From assembly GCA_003427395.1 (NCBI GenBank), contig BFEA01000213.1:652397-711616 (forward strand): DNA of 59,220 bases. The letters are read 5' to 3'. This DNA is from Chara braunii. Taxonomy: Eukaryota > Streptophyta > Charophyceae > Charales > Characeae. Of the stretch, positions 22,751 to 31,326 are shown piece by piece. The first letter of the stretch is position 1, and each line of letters starts with the position of its first letter. A program made the translations under genes and the position numbers. The notes below the pieces were generated by a model. It was not told where the DNA came from and searched no databases. It saw only the letters and a list, made by a program, of their open reading frames with translations.

Positions 22751-23035
22751 GCTCTTCATATAGGAGAGCAGCTCCCATTCCTATGTGGAATAGGAGCCAG
22801 CCCATTAGGTTATAGCATCAGACTCTCACCCTGCAGATGCAGGGATCAAATCTGCACGTGACTCTGGGCTGGCTCCTTGTAGAGCAGCCCATACGGTGAG
22901 GCCTAATGTCGGCCGCTGTGGGGACTCGAACTCGAGTCTGTGTTTCGACAGTTCGTGGGCATGCCATGAGGGGATGTGACTGTTGGCAAAGCCAACAGAA
23001 TAACAAAAAAAAAAATAATAATAAATAAATAAAAT
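22751..23035 (+). repeat. tRNA-like retroelement with A-rich tail (SINE-like)
   Basis: It starts with two stems: 22751-22757 with 22763-22769 (loop atata) and 22771-22781 with 22787-22797. Then comes a tRNA-Glu-like stretch: ggttatagcatcagactctc resembles the D-arm to anticodon-arm segment and ggatcaaatctgc a T-arm B box. The stretch is closed by an 11-bp perfect stem (22793-22803 with 22866-22876). The unit ends in an A-rich tail (aaaaaaaaaataataataaat, 23005-23035). A related copy is duplicated at 58824-58936. A tRNA-derived SINE is the best fit; the promoter boxes are imperfect and no target duplication was found. Confidence 0.55.
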
Positions 23036-23303
23036 CTAGCTAAAGAGGTGCGCCATGTGGCGCATGGGGATCTGATAGTGACTTGAAGTCCCTGAAAAGG
23101 AGGAAACGGCCAGGTAAGCGTTTTTCATTTTGCTTTGTTTTTGTTTTTTTGGATTTTTGTGTTTTTTTTTTTCTTTCGTTTTGGGTCTTGCCCTCGTCCA
23201 TGCAGCCGTTCGTTTTGATGAGTGAGCTGCTGGGCCGAGGTCCTACTAGCAAAAAGGGTAGGATCGAGCTCCTGAATCTGGATGTGTTTTATACAGAGAT
23301 GCG

Positions 23304-23548
23304 NNNNNNNNNNNNNNNNNNNNNNNNNNNNNNNNNNNNNNNNNNNNNNNNNNNNNNNNNNNNNNNNNNNNNNNNNNNNNNNNNNNNNNNNNNNNNNNNN
23401 NNNNNNNNNNNNNNNNNNNNNNNNNNNNNNNNNNNNNNNNNNNNNNNNNNNNNNNNNNNNNNNNNNNNNNNNNNNNNNNNNNNNNNNNNNNNNNNNNNNN
23501 NNNNNNNNNNNNNNNNNNNNNNNNNNNNNNNNNNNNNNNNNNNNNNNN
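23304..23548. other. assembly gap (N)
   Basis: A run of 245 N, followed by A-rich sequence to about 23588. What lies in the gap is unknown. Confidence 0.99.
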
Positions 23549-23594
23549 AAAAAAAAAAAAAGAAAAAAAAAAAAAAGAAAAAGAAAAAAGGAAC

Positions 23595-24657
23595 CTAGGG
23601 CTGGAGCACCACTTGATGCTCTTTGAACTGCCTGGGGCACTTCAGCCCCGGTGCACCTGGTAGTCACCCATGGAAACGGGTGACCGTTTTCTGCAGAGAG
23701 GTGAGCTTGATCGTTTTCTGATTTTTTTTTAGATTTTCATTAGATTTAGGTTCTTAATTTTTTTTTAGATTTTTTATTTTTGCTCTGTGCCCGTTCGTTT
23801 TTGACGAACGGGCTGCCCCTTTGGTATGGGGTAAGCACAATCAAATGGACTTGCCCCTAGAACAGGGAACTGTCCACTCAGACTGTGTGTGTGTGTGTAG
23901 GAACCAATACCTGCCTGCGCCCGTTCGCTGAGGAAAACGGGCAGCAGGACTCTTAGCCTTGGAACCTGGCACCTATGGCGCCCAGGTTTGGGCGCCTGCT
24001 GCGGCAGGGGTGAGAGGACCCTTTTGAGCTTGACTCTAGGTCTACTCTGTGAAATGACTTGGGGAGGGGTGGCTGTTCGTTTCGGACAGCAAACTGCCCC
24101 TGTACAGAGAAACGAGGGGGTAGAAAAGAAAAAAAGAAGAGAAAAGAAGAGGGGGGGGGGAACTGAGGCAAAACGAGGCTGCTAGAGCAGCAGCAAAAAT
24201 AAAAGAAATAACATACCTGGCCACTGTCGGGGCCAGGTTCCCAAACGGTTTGCTGCACTTGGTGCAGCAAACTAGCAAGGGGGCTTGCACCGAATATGGC
24301 CAGGGTTGAGAGAGAAAGAGGGCACCTTTCTTAATTTTTTGGCCGCTGTCCGGGCCATGTTCCCAAGTGGTTCGCTGCACCTTGTGCAGCAAACCGGCTA
24401 AGAGCCTGGCTCTGAACTTGGCCAGGTCTAGCAGACGGTGCACTGCTGAGATTGAACCTCAGCAGTAGCAGACCAACAAGGGTTGTGGCTGGATACAGCC
24501 CCCCCTTGCTGGTTTTACAGCAGGAAAAGGGCCAGGTCCTTTTCTTTATGAGTGGACCTGGCCATTTCTGCTGTGTGGGGCTGGTATGTGCCCTTGATCT
24601 CACCAAGAGATCAAGGGCCCAGCCTGAGCTCGAATTTTTGGCTGAGAGCTCAGGCTG
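23595..24657 (+). repeat. array of near-perfect hairpins before a TATA box
   Basis: Successive stems read directly: 23663-23669/23678-23684 (7 bp); 23789-23798/23804-23813 (10); 23919-23925/23936-23942 (7); 24072-24078/24084-24090 (7, one wobble); 24248-24258/24262-24272 (11); 24369-24380/24384-24395 (12, one mismatch); 24442-24450/24458-24466 (9); 24530-24539/24554-24563 (10) inside an outer 7-bp stem 24517-24523/24568-24574; 24590-24601/24607-24618 (12); 24620-24631/24646-24657 (12). Two of the units (24220-24305 and 24341-24425) are diverged tandem copies. The array stops 20 bp before a TATA box. No coding function is seen. Confidence 0.75.
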
Positions 24658-24676
24658 CTACCACCACCTCCCATAA

Positions 24677-24685
24677 CTATAAAAG
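24677..24685 (+). promoter_or_regulatory. TATA box of an unassigned promoter
   Basis: ctataaaag lies in cataactataaaagcagcc, right after the hairpin array and before a purine-rich leader. The arrangement is that of an LTR U3 or Pol II promoter on the plus strand, opposite to element A. A start near 24710 would be expected; this is inferred from spacing only. Confidence 0.55.
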
Positions 24686-24972
24686 CAGCCAGCAAGCAGC
24701 CAGCCAGCAATCATTTGTGGCTGGTGCTGCTAGCAATTCACTTGAGTGAATGCTGGCTTCCTGCTGCTGGGAGGAGCTGCTAGTGAGAGGAGAGGGAACT
24801 GCTGCTGGCTGAAGAGGAGGTCTGCAAGCGAGGGAGGAAGAGAACTGCTGGAGGTGGCCATAGCTGTGGAACACAGCCATAGCCGCCATCTCAACAAGGT
24901 GAAGAGAGAGGGAAGCGCTGGAGGTCTGCAGGGAGCATGAGAGTGAGGGCGGCCATAACTGCCGCTGCAGCT

Positions 24973-25540
24973 GGTGGAGCGCAGGGGAAACTCTGCCCGT
25001 TTTGCACGGCAGCGACAGGGTTTTTAGCAAGCGGTGCAGGGGAAACTCTGCCCGTCTTGCACGGCGGCGGCGAGTCTTCGGCAAGCGGTGCAGGGGAAAC
25101 TTTGCCTGTTTGGCACGGCAACGGCGGCGCTTTTTTACGGTGACGCGGAAGCGCTGCCGTTTTTTTTTTTNTTGCGGCAGCGGCAGTGCGTTCTAGGTAG
25201 TGACGCGGAAGCGCTGCCGATTTTTTTGCGGCGGCAGCGCGGGCTTGACGGCGGTGGTGCGCAAGCGCTGCCAATTTTTTTTTTGCAGCGGCAACGCTGA
25301 GATTTTGGTGGTGACACGGAGGTGCTGTCGAAATCTTCCGGCGTCGACGGTGTTTTTTTTGGCAGCGACGCGGACGTGCTGCTGAACTTTTGCGGCGGCA
25401 GCAGCACGTTCTGGGTGGTGACGTGGAAGCGCTTAGACTGTGAGGGGCATTTTGTGGCAGCATGTTCTAGTATTGTTGGCAACGACGTGGTGGTGCGGTT
25501 GGTGGCGGTGACGCTGAGACGCAGTCAGATTACTGGGAGG
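24973..25540. repeat. GC-rich minisatellite, 54-60-bp units
   Basis: Three units start ggtg[c/g]a..caggggaaact at 24973, 25033 and 25087. They grade into about seven units headed by ggtgacgcggaagcgctgcc (25139, 25199, 25253, 25306, 25362, 25415, 25478), each with an internal T-run of varying length. An ambiguous base sits in one T-run (25171). Open frames cross it in several frames because of the composition, not because it encodes a protein. Confidence 0.85.
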
Positions 25541-26131
25541 TGGTGTGTTGAGAGGGTGTCGCGGCAAGCGACCGTATTAGGAAGTGGTGTAGATCGTTTT
25601 GCGGGCGACTTGCTGTGACGATTGTCTTCTCTGGAGTGTGATTTTACACGGTCTTCTTGAGTGGGCCGTCTCTTCAACTTCACTCAAGGTCAGTTTGACT
25701 CAGACCCTTCACACCTGTGTGAACCCGCACTTGCTCGACCTTGTCCTTTGAACGTTCATTGAAAAGGTAGAGGGGATGTGTGTTTACGTGGGCGAATGAA
25801 AGTCTGACGTGAGTTTGGGATTGCATTGTCCTCTTTTGAAATCGTTGTTTCCTCTGATGTGCAGGTAGGTAGAGGGATGCTTGGGGAAAAAAAAAAAGGG
25901 GACCTATTCATGTCAGTGGAAGTGAATGGAAGGGTGGTGGTCTTCTATTTTCTCGCCTGCATGCATGTTGAAAGGAAAGGCAACCAGTTGACAACGAAAA
26001 GGAATTTGATCACACAAAGAAGAGAAAGTGAATTGGATATAGACTTTTTTTCTAACGTTACCCATTCTTTCCCGAACGACCCTCTCTGCCTATGCCCGTA
26101 TGACTGAGTGATTCTCTCTTTTCTCGTCTAG
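25541..26131. other. unclassified interval with splice-like signals
   Basis: It contains a donor-like gcaggtaggtag (25860-25871) and ends with a pyrimidine tract and acceptor ttctcgtctag (26121-26131). Together with the TATA box upstream this could be a transcribed, spliced non-coding unit. No protein family recognised. Confidence 0.35.
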
Positions 26132-26176
26132 GTTCGCCCTTGATGTCAGGCGACAAAGGGCTGACAGTTTGCTGTG
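26132..26176 (+). other. exon-like 45-bp segment between acceptor and donor signals
   Basis: It is preceded by tctcttttctcgtctag and followed by gtaagtgc, both near-consensus plant splice signals. It has no recognisable coding content. This is a prediction from signals only. Confidence 0.3.
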
Positions 26177-26216
26177 GTAAGTGCATTTCCTTTCCCTAGG
26201 AGGCATCTGAGGTGGG

Positions 26217-26603
26217 GGGTCGTTGCCTTCGGGGCCGACCCTATTAACGACTCGGAGTGGACCGCTTAGGCGGGGGGATACCATGCTGTCGTGGTGGAGC
26301 CAACCCGACTTCTGAGATCCGAGGTTCGCTCGGGCGAGGACGAGGGGTATCCCAGACCACCTCCTAGGGGATGGACGTGTGCTATTCACGGAAGGCGTTA
26401 AGTTCTTGGAGGCTCACGTTAGGAAGAGCCGCTATAGTTTACCCTTCTAGTGGCCGTCTTAGGGGCCACCGACAAATGGGGAACTGGCGCCATAAGAAGC
26501 CCAGTTCGTGTTTTCACTAGCTATGGACGGAGTGCGACTAGGCACTATCTTCGCGGATAGGGTTGCACCATAAGAAGTGCAAACCTGAGGTGATCAGACT
26601 AGT
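26217..26603. ncRNA. candidate structured RNA: chain of contiguous hairpins
   Basis: At least nine stems follow one another: 26217-26222/26236-26241 (with an inner gcc-ttcgg-ggc), 26262-26265/26270-26273, 26319-26323/26329-26333, 26411-26415/26426-26430, 26450-26455/26464-26469, 26481-26487/26501-26507, 26531-26535/26542-26546, 26545-26549/26556-26560, and 26561-26567/26578-26585 with one bulge. Two stems carry the same loop ccataagaag (26490-26499 and 26568-26577). A helix actag/ctagt (26516-26520 with 26599-26603) could close the last three stems into a cloverleaf. I do not recognise an RNA family; the strand is undecided. Confidence 0.4.
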
Positions 26604-27424
26604 TGACGGGAAGATGTGAGTAGAGTATTGCTGTAAATATCTTCATGTCGAAAGCTGATACTTTGGAACAGAAAGAGTAATTATTGTCCAGGAGGACAGA
26701 GCGACCGACAAAGTTTGAAGGTGGATCCCTGACCTTAATGGGGCATCGAGCGTTCGATTGTTCGAGTTGGTCGCTGATTTGTATAGGTGGTAGCCGAGTT
26801 ATTTGCAGATGGCATTCACACCAAAGTTAGAGAAGTAGTGAAGTCATCATTAAAACAATGACACTCTAACTCTGCTTGAGAGTCGGGGCGCTCATATTCC
26901 TCGCTAGCAGTCAGTATGGGGCAGGATGAAAGAACTTGGCAACGCATCTCATCGAGTCGGAAAAGTCGTGATAGTTCAACCATTTGGCAGGCAGCGTGAA
27001 GATATTTTGGTCAAACGCCATTCGAGCGTCGCTACGCATGCCCTTTTTTTATCCGGTTGTTGATAAGTGAGATTCGAAGACGAGTCAACTCATGTTGTCT
27101 CGTCGTTGGATGGAAGTCAAGTCAACCTTTGTCGATTTGATTGAAGCGAGTGGTATGCACGATTGTATTGTATGTAGGATGATTTTGGAAGGTAATTCAA
27201 CTTACATTGACATGAGTCTTTTGTAACGTTTTGATTGTCCTTGAAAGAAGGGACTAGGATCACTAGAAGTTTTCCTTACGCTTGGAATATCACGTTTTAG
27301 GCGACCGACGTCGGTTCGATTCCTAGGAGATCAGCGCCCCAGGGACGGACGACGTTCGGGTCCAATTTGGCGTTTAACCATGCGTACCTATGCTACAGCG
27401 AACGAGCAAACGCCCTCGACTGGC
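26604..27424. other. unclassified interval upstream of the integrase stop of element A
   Basis: No gene recognised. Near 27345-27370 the string gttcgggtccaatttggcgt appears. The interval may be 3' untranslated region of element A or part of a later insertion; where the two meet is not visible. Confidence 0.4.
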
Positions 27425-28567
27425 CTACCTCTGCGATTGCATTATAAAAGCTTTCGCATGTGGGTCGGTAGCTCGGCGGGGATACGCCCCTAAGGGTGGT
27501 GACAGCCCCTTAGGGAAGGTAAGTTGTGCCCCGCGAGAACCTATCCTGTAGTAGGGGACCGCGGGATGTACAGCTGGCGCACTCGGCCGGAGCGGCGAAG
27601 GGTCGACGCGGGTTACCGTGTCGTCCTCGAGTTGTCTCTTGAAAGTTGAAAGCCTAAGTTTCTCCTGCGTGACGCGGCCGGGAGGGCCCTCGCTTGCGCA
27701 GGGGCCGATGCGCTTGACGGCGGGACCTTTACCTTTCCTGTCACGCTCGTAGGCTCTGACGATGTCGGAAACTGTTTCTAGAAGTTCTGTTCTTGTGAAC
27801 CAACGGTCGTCGTTCGGTTCCTGATAGTCAAACCGGATCTTATACTGTTTCTGTGGACGACCTCTACCTCCTGTTCTAAACACATCCTCGTCTACATTAC
27901 CTTCAATGTCATAATTTCCGTCCATATCTGGAGGAATCATAGATCGTCTTGAAGGGAATTGTTGGCTTGTGACAAACGGCAACAACTTTGAAGCGTGGAA
28001 CAAAGGATATGTGTGGAGGTGTAATGGGATCTCTACAGTGTAGGACGGTCCATCCTCTCCGCCCTTGACTTCTAGAACCGGCCACGGTCCTCTATATGCA
28101 GGCAGTAACTTCTGCGAGATGTTTTCCTCAGGTGCAAACTCTTTAGCCTTGACCCAGACTAAGTTGCCTACTTGAAAGTGCGACGGGCGGCGGTGCTTAT
28201 TAACTTGCTCTACCATTCTGTGTTGGGCCTTCCTGAGGTTCTCAACAACAGTTGCCAATTCTTTCTCATGCTGTATCGCAAACTCCCTGCCAAACTCCCT
28301 GGTACCGAGCGGTAGTCTGTGAATTTGATCCCGGTTCAGTCCTTCGAACGGTCTGCGTGGTCTAAAGGACTTGTGCAACTCATTGGGAGTGCGGCAGGTG
28401 GATCGATGCACGCTGTTGTTGTATGCACTAGCTACCTTAGGCAACATCTCATCCCAGTTAATCTGATCTGGTCTAATGTACATGCGCAGAACTTGCTGTA
28501 GGATCTTATTCATCTGTTCTGTCTGGCCGTTGGTCTCTGGATGGCGGCCGTACGAATAGACTCTCAT
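27425..28567 (-). CDS. pol: element A integrase, C-terminal two thirds with chromodomain-like end
   Basis: 380 codons open from MRVYSYGRHPETNGQTEQMN to the stop at 27425. It carries the third catalytic residue (E in HPETNGQ), the post-core region (AYNNSVH; PNELHKSF), GPY/F-like KHRRPSHFQVGNLVWVKAKEF, HASKLLPF, and a chromodomain-like segment (DMDGNYDIEGNVD ... RGRPQKQYKIRF ... RWFTRTELL). A Pro/Arg-rich tail of about 90 residues ends it. It is out of frame with the upstream integrase half (29126-28506): a frameshift near 28590-28600 and a short deletion after the second Asp separate them. In the living element this domain joins cDNA to the host chromosome and may choose chromatin targets. Confidence 0.9.
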   Translation of the reverse strand: MRVYSYGRHPETNGQTEQMNKILQQVLRMYIRPDQINWDEMLPKVASAYNNSVHRSTCRTPNELHKSFRPRRPFEGLNRDQIHRLPLGTREFGREFAIQHEKELATVVENLRKAQHRMVEQVNKHRRPSHFQVGNLVWVKAKEFAPEENISQKLLPAYRGPWPVLEVKGGEDGPSYTVEIPLHLHTYPLFHASKLLPFVTSQQFPSRRSMIPPDMDGNYDIEGNVDEDVFRTGGRGRPQKQYKIRFDYQEPNDDRWFTRTELLETVSDIVRAYERDRKGKGPAVKRIGPCASEGPPGRVTQEKLRLSTFKRQLEDDTVTRVDPSPLRPSAPAVHPAVPYYRIGSRGAQLTFPKGLSPPLGAYPRRATDPHAKAFIMQSQR

Positions 28568-29126
28568 GAGCTCTTGCCAGTTCGGGCTGGTGAAACGACT
28601 CTCTATCGCTAACTATTGACAATGGGATTCCATTCTCACTAACCCAAAAGTCAAAGAATTTCTGTATAACTAAGTTTGTACGTGCCTCTGCAGGTAAGGG
28701 AACAAAAACTGCATACTTACTAAATCGGTCAACTATGACCATGATTTGGCTCTTACCATGTCTGCTCTTGACTTGGGTGTCCATGAAGTCTATGGACACT
28801 GAGTCTCCTTTCGGAATAGGCAAGGGGCTGAGAAGACCTAGGGGTGCGCGCGTAGTGGTCTTATTACGCTGGCATACTTTGCAATTGCGGACGTACTCTA
28901 TGCAGTCGTTCTTCATTCCGGGCCAGGTGTACACACGCATCACGTTGGCTAAAGTCTTTTGCCAACCGAAATGTCCTTCAGTATCGTGGCATTCCCCTAG
29001 GATCAGACTACGAATCTCTTCGTTGTTGGGAACGCATAGGCGGTCAAACACATTAGTCTTCTCAAACAACAACCCATCTGTAGTGCGGTAATCTGGTTCA
29101 GTCTCTGGGGCCTCTCTAACTCTCAT
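28506..29126 (-). CDS. pol: element A integrase, N-terminal part (zinc finger and DD of the core)
   Basis: The frame shows the spacer (YRTTDGLLF), an HHCC zinc finger (ECHDTEGHFGWQKT then CKVCQRNK), the first catalytic Asp in VSIDFMDTQV, IMVIVDRFSKYAVF, and the second in LSIVSDRES. After that the frame shifts, so the downstream peptide is not integrase and the Glu lies in the next open frame. A TAA at the 29126 border separates it from RNase H. As it stands the enzyme is inactive. Confidence 0.9.
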   Translation of the reverse strand: MRVREAPETEPDYRTTDGLLFEKTNVFDRLCVPNNEEIRSLILGECHDTEGHFGWQKTLANVMRVYTWPGMKNDCIEYVRNCKVCQRNKTTTRAPLGLLSPLPIPKGDSVSIDFMDTQVKSRHGKSQIMVIVDRFSKYAVFVPLPAEARTNLVIQKFFDFWVSENGIPLSIVSDRESFHQPELARAHESLFVRPPSRDQRPDRTDE

Positions 29127-29794
29127 TAATCGCTATGGATAGGGTCCTGCGCATACGCTTGCTTCACCTTCTCCTGCATGTCTCTCCCTATGTCCAGATA
29201 GTGTACTATGGCTCCAAAGTAGTCTGATCTCCTACGTAGAGCATCCGCAACTACGTTGTACTTGCCCTTCACTGGCTTAAGCTCAAAGTCACATTGGTTT
29301 ATCTCTGCGGCCCACCTAGTTAGCTTAGGTGTTATCTTGGCCTGGGTTTTTAACCATCTAAGGGTCTCATGATCAGAATACACTTTGAAGTGTCTCCCAA
29401 GCAGGTAATGCTTCCAATGGTCTAGAGCCTGCCTGAGAGCGTAGAGTTCTCTCTCGTACGTCGAGGTGGCTACCTTCTCTGAGGGCATCCTCGCGGACAT
29501 GAACTCTCCGGGTCTATAGCCATGGCCGTCATCCTGTTGCAACACAGCGCCTATTCCATACTGACTTGCGTCCGTGGTGACGACAAATGGCAAGGACGGA
29601 TCGGCTACTTTGAGGACAAGATACTCTATTAACGCGCGCTTTAACTTCTTGAGCGCAGACATACAGTCTTTGTCCCATTGCCAGATTGCTTCTTTCTTTA
29701 GCAACCTGCGCAAGGGAGTGGCGATAGTGGAGAAGTTCCTTACGAACTTTTTATAGTAGTTGGCTAGGCCTAGGAACGACCGCAACTCTGTCAA
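29126..29794 (-). CDS. pol: element A RNase H and connection domain
   Basis: It starts in the RT connection (LRSFLGLANYYKKFVRNFS), then RNase H with the catalytic Asp in VTTDASQYGIGAVLQQDD, the Glu in YERELYALRQAL, YSDHETL, and the tether KGKYNVVADALRRRSDYF. It ends at a stop near 29126 just before the spacer of integrase. The domain keeps its catalytic residues; upstream it is cut off from RT by a stop at 29808-29812. It removes the RNA strand during reverse transcription. Confidence 0.9.
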   Translation of the reverse strand: MTELRSFLGLANYYKKFVRNFSTIATPLRRLLKKEAIWQWDKDCMSALKKLKRALIEYLVLKVADPSLPFVVTTDASQYGIGAVLQQDDGHGYRPGEFMSARMPSEKVATSTYERELYALRQALDHWKHYLLGRHFKVYSDHETLRWLKTQAKITPKLTRWAAEINQCDFELKPVKGKYNVVADALRRRSDYFGAIVHYLDIGRDMQEKVKQAYAQDPIHSD

Positions 29795-29809
29795 TGTGCG
29801 GGGCGTCAG

Positions 29810-30028
29810 CTAGTCTCTAATCGCCGCGATCTTGCTGTCCTCTGGCTTAATGCCGTCTCCATCTAATACGTGGCCCAAGTACAAGACCTGTGTCTTGGCC
29901 CACTCGCACTTCTTCGCGTTGATCTTGAAGTTAGCCTCTCGTAGCTTCTCCAAGACCTGCCTCAGATGACCCTGGTGCTCCTGAAGGGTCTTACTAAAAA
30001 CTAAGATATCATGGTCTAAACAAGTCAT
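29810..30028 (-). pseudogene. pol: element A RT, thumb region after a deletion
   Basis: It encodes [12 protein letters not shown] ... REANFKINAKKCEWAKTQV ... YLGHVLDGDGIKPED, the RT region after the catalytic YxDD. The join to 30009-31142 skips about ten residues that should contain the YLDD box, and shifts the frame. A stop at 29810 ends it within the thumb-connection segment. Confidence 0.85.
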
Positions 30029-31142
30029 TCATACAACGCTGAAAAGTAGCTGGCGAGTTGGTTAGTCCAAAGGGCATCACTATAAACTCATAGTGCCCAT
30101 AACGAGTCCGGAACGCAGTCTTGTACTGATCATCAGGATGGACCTCTATCTGATGATAACCGGACTTCATGTCTATCTTGGAGAAATACTTGCAACCCTG
30201 CACCCGATCTAAAAGATCGTCTATCCTGGGCAGCGGTTCAACATTCTTCACTGTGATAGCATTCAAACCCCTATAGTCTATGCACATACGAAGCTCTCCT
30301 TCCTTCTTGGGGACAAACAAGACTGGTGCTCCAAAAGGAGACGAACTGGGCCTGATCCAACCTTTCTCTAGGAGCTCATTTAACTTCTTGCGCAGCTCCT
30401 CTAACTCTCTAGGGGACATTCTGCAGACTGCACCCTTAGGAGTTCTACTGCCAAGCTCTATCTCTATCCTATGCTGGATGGGTCGCGGCACTATTGCTGT
30501 CGGAGACTCAGTCAAATCTTTGAATTCTTCCAGCAGCTTGGCAATCGTTGCATCTGTGGAACTATCCTTTTCCTTGGCCTCAATGACAGGTCGAACATAA
30601 ACTACAAAGACCTGTTCTTCTAATCGCTCCTTTACTAACCGCGCGAACGTCGGAGCACTGAGACAGCAATGTGCCAAGGTGTTGTCTACACCTGACACAT
30701 GAAACAGGCCGGTAGTCTTAACCTCGCCTGACGGGCTAGGGAGCCTACACTCATGCTCTCTCAAATGGAGTGTGGCCCCTGCTGCCTCTCCCCAATCCAT
30801 TCCTAGTACTACATCGAAAGGAAGGTCATCCTGTACGAGGAGAGTCAGGGAATGGAGAACTTTCTCCACCTTCCCATCCTTCTCTAGGCGAAAGTATGCC
30901 TGGACTCCCTCTGCATAGTCCTCAACGCGCATTGTGCGGTTGTCTGCAAGGACACTGACTATGGGGTCTACCAATTTTTGGACTTTTAATCCTAGCCGCA
31001 ACTTTTTCAGCGCTCTACGGCAAATGTAACTGTGGGTGGCCCCTGAGTCTATAAGGGCCCCTACTCTACTCCTGAAAACTTCTACATCTACCAAGATCAG
31101 TTGTCCTTTGCTCTCTTTTTTCATCTTGGCCCAGGCTGGCAT
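30009..31142 (-). CDS. pol: element A protease and reverse transcriptase (catalytic box deleted)
   Basis: 377 codons. The aspartic protease active site is [12 protein letters not shown] (about residues 30-42), with the flap-side VVLGMDWG near residue 115. RT follows: [58 protein letters not shown] with the first catalytic Asp, and [21 protein letters not shown]. It ends at NDLFRP, where the sequence jumps to DILVFSKT in another frame: YLDD is gone. Thus RT is dead although the rest is well kept. The start is the first Met of the frame; a Gag-Pol fusion or frameshift entry is as likely. Confidence 0.93.
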   Translation of the reverse strand: MPAWAKMKKESKGQLILVDVEVFRSRVGALIDSGATHSYICRRALKKLRLGLKVQKLVDPIVSVLADNRTMRVEDYAEGVQAYFRLEKDGKVEKVLHSLTLLVQDDLPFDVVLGMDWGEAAGATLHLREHECRLPSPSGEVKTTGLFHVSGVDNTLAHCCLSAPTFARLVKERLEEQVFVVYVRPVIEAKEKDSSTDATIAKLLEEFKDLTESPTAIVPRPIQHRIEIELGSRTPKGAVCRMSPRELEELRKKLNELLEKGWIRPSSSPFGAPVLFVPKKEGELRMCIDYRGLNAITVKNVEPLPRIDDLLDRVQGCKYFSKIDMKSGYHQIEVHPDDQYKTAFRTRYGHYEFIVMPFGLTNSPATFQRCMNDLFRP

Positions 31143-31326
31143 CCTCTCCTTTAACTCTTCTTACCTGTGAGGGACGTGCCTAAAGAGACGCTAACACAAA
31201 CAGTCTCTGGACAACTATCTAGGCACGGGCCTGCAACCTCTGCCATAGGCTCATGTGGGTTGGGAGTGTCCTGTTCACGCGCGCTCACTTCTCCACATGG
31301 CTTTAAAGTAGGGGCAGTTGCAACCC
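31143..31326 (-). pseudogene. element A gag-pol linker
   Basis: Short disturbed interval between the end of the zinc-knuckle frame (31327) and the protease frame (31142). Both frames have stops here; no domain is expected. Confidence 0.6.

Noticed and set aside
24425-24475. tRNA gene around actgctgagattgaacctcagcagt
   Set aside because: The B-box-like string is the loop of a simple 9-bp hairpin in an array; no acceptor stem or D-arm.
24891-25463. 190-codon minus-strand frame rich in Ala and Arg
   Set aside because: It translates a GC-rich minisatellite with an ambiguous base; the same composition opens several frames.
30280-30600. Plus-strand frames opposite element A gag-pol
   Set aside because: Shadows of the minus-strand gag-pol; no motif of their own.
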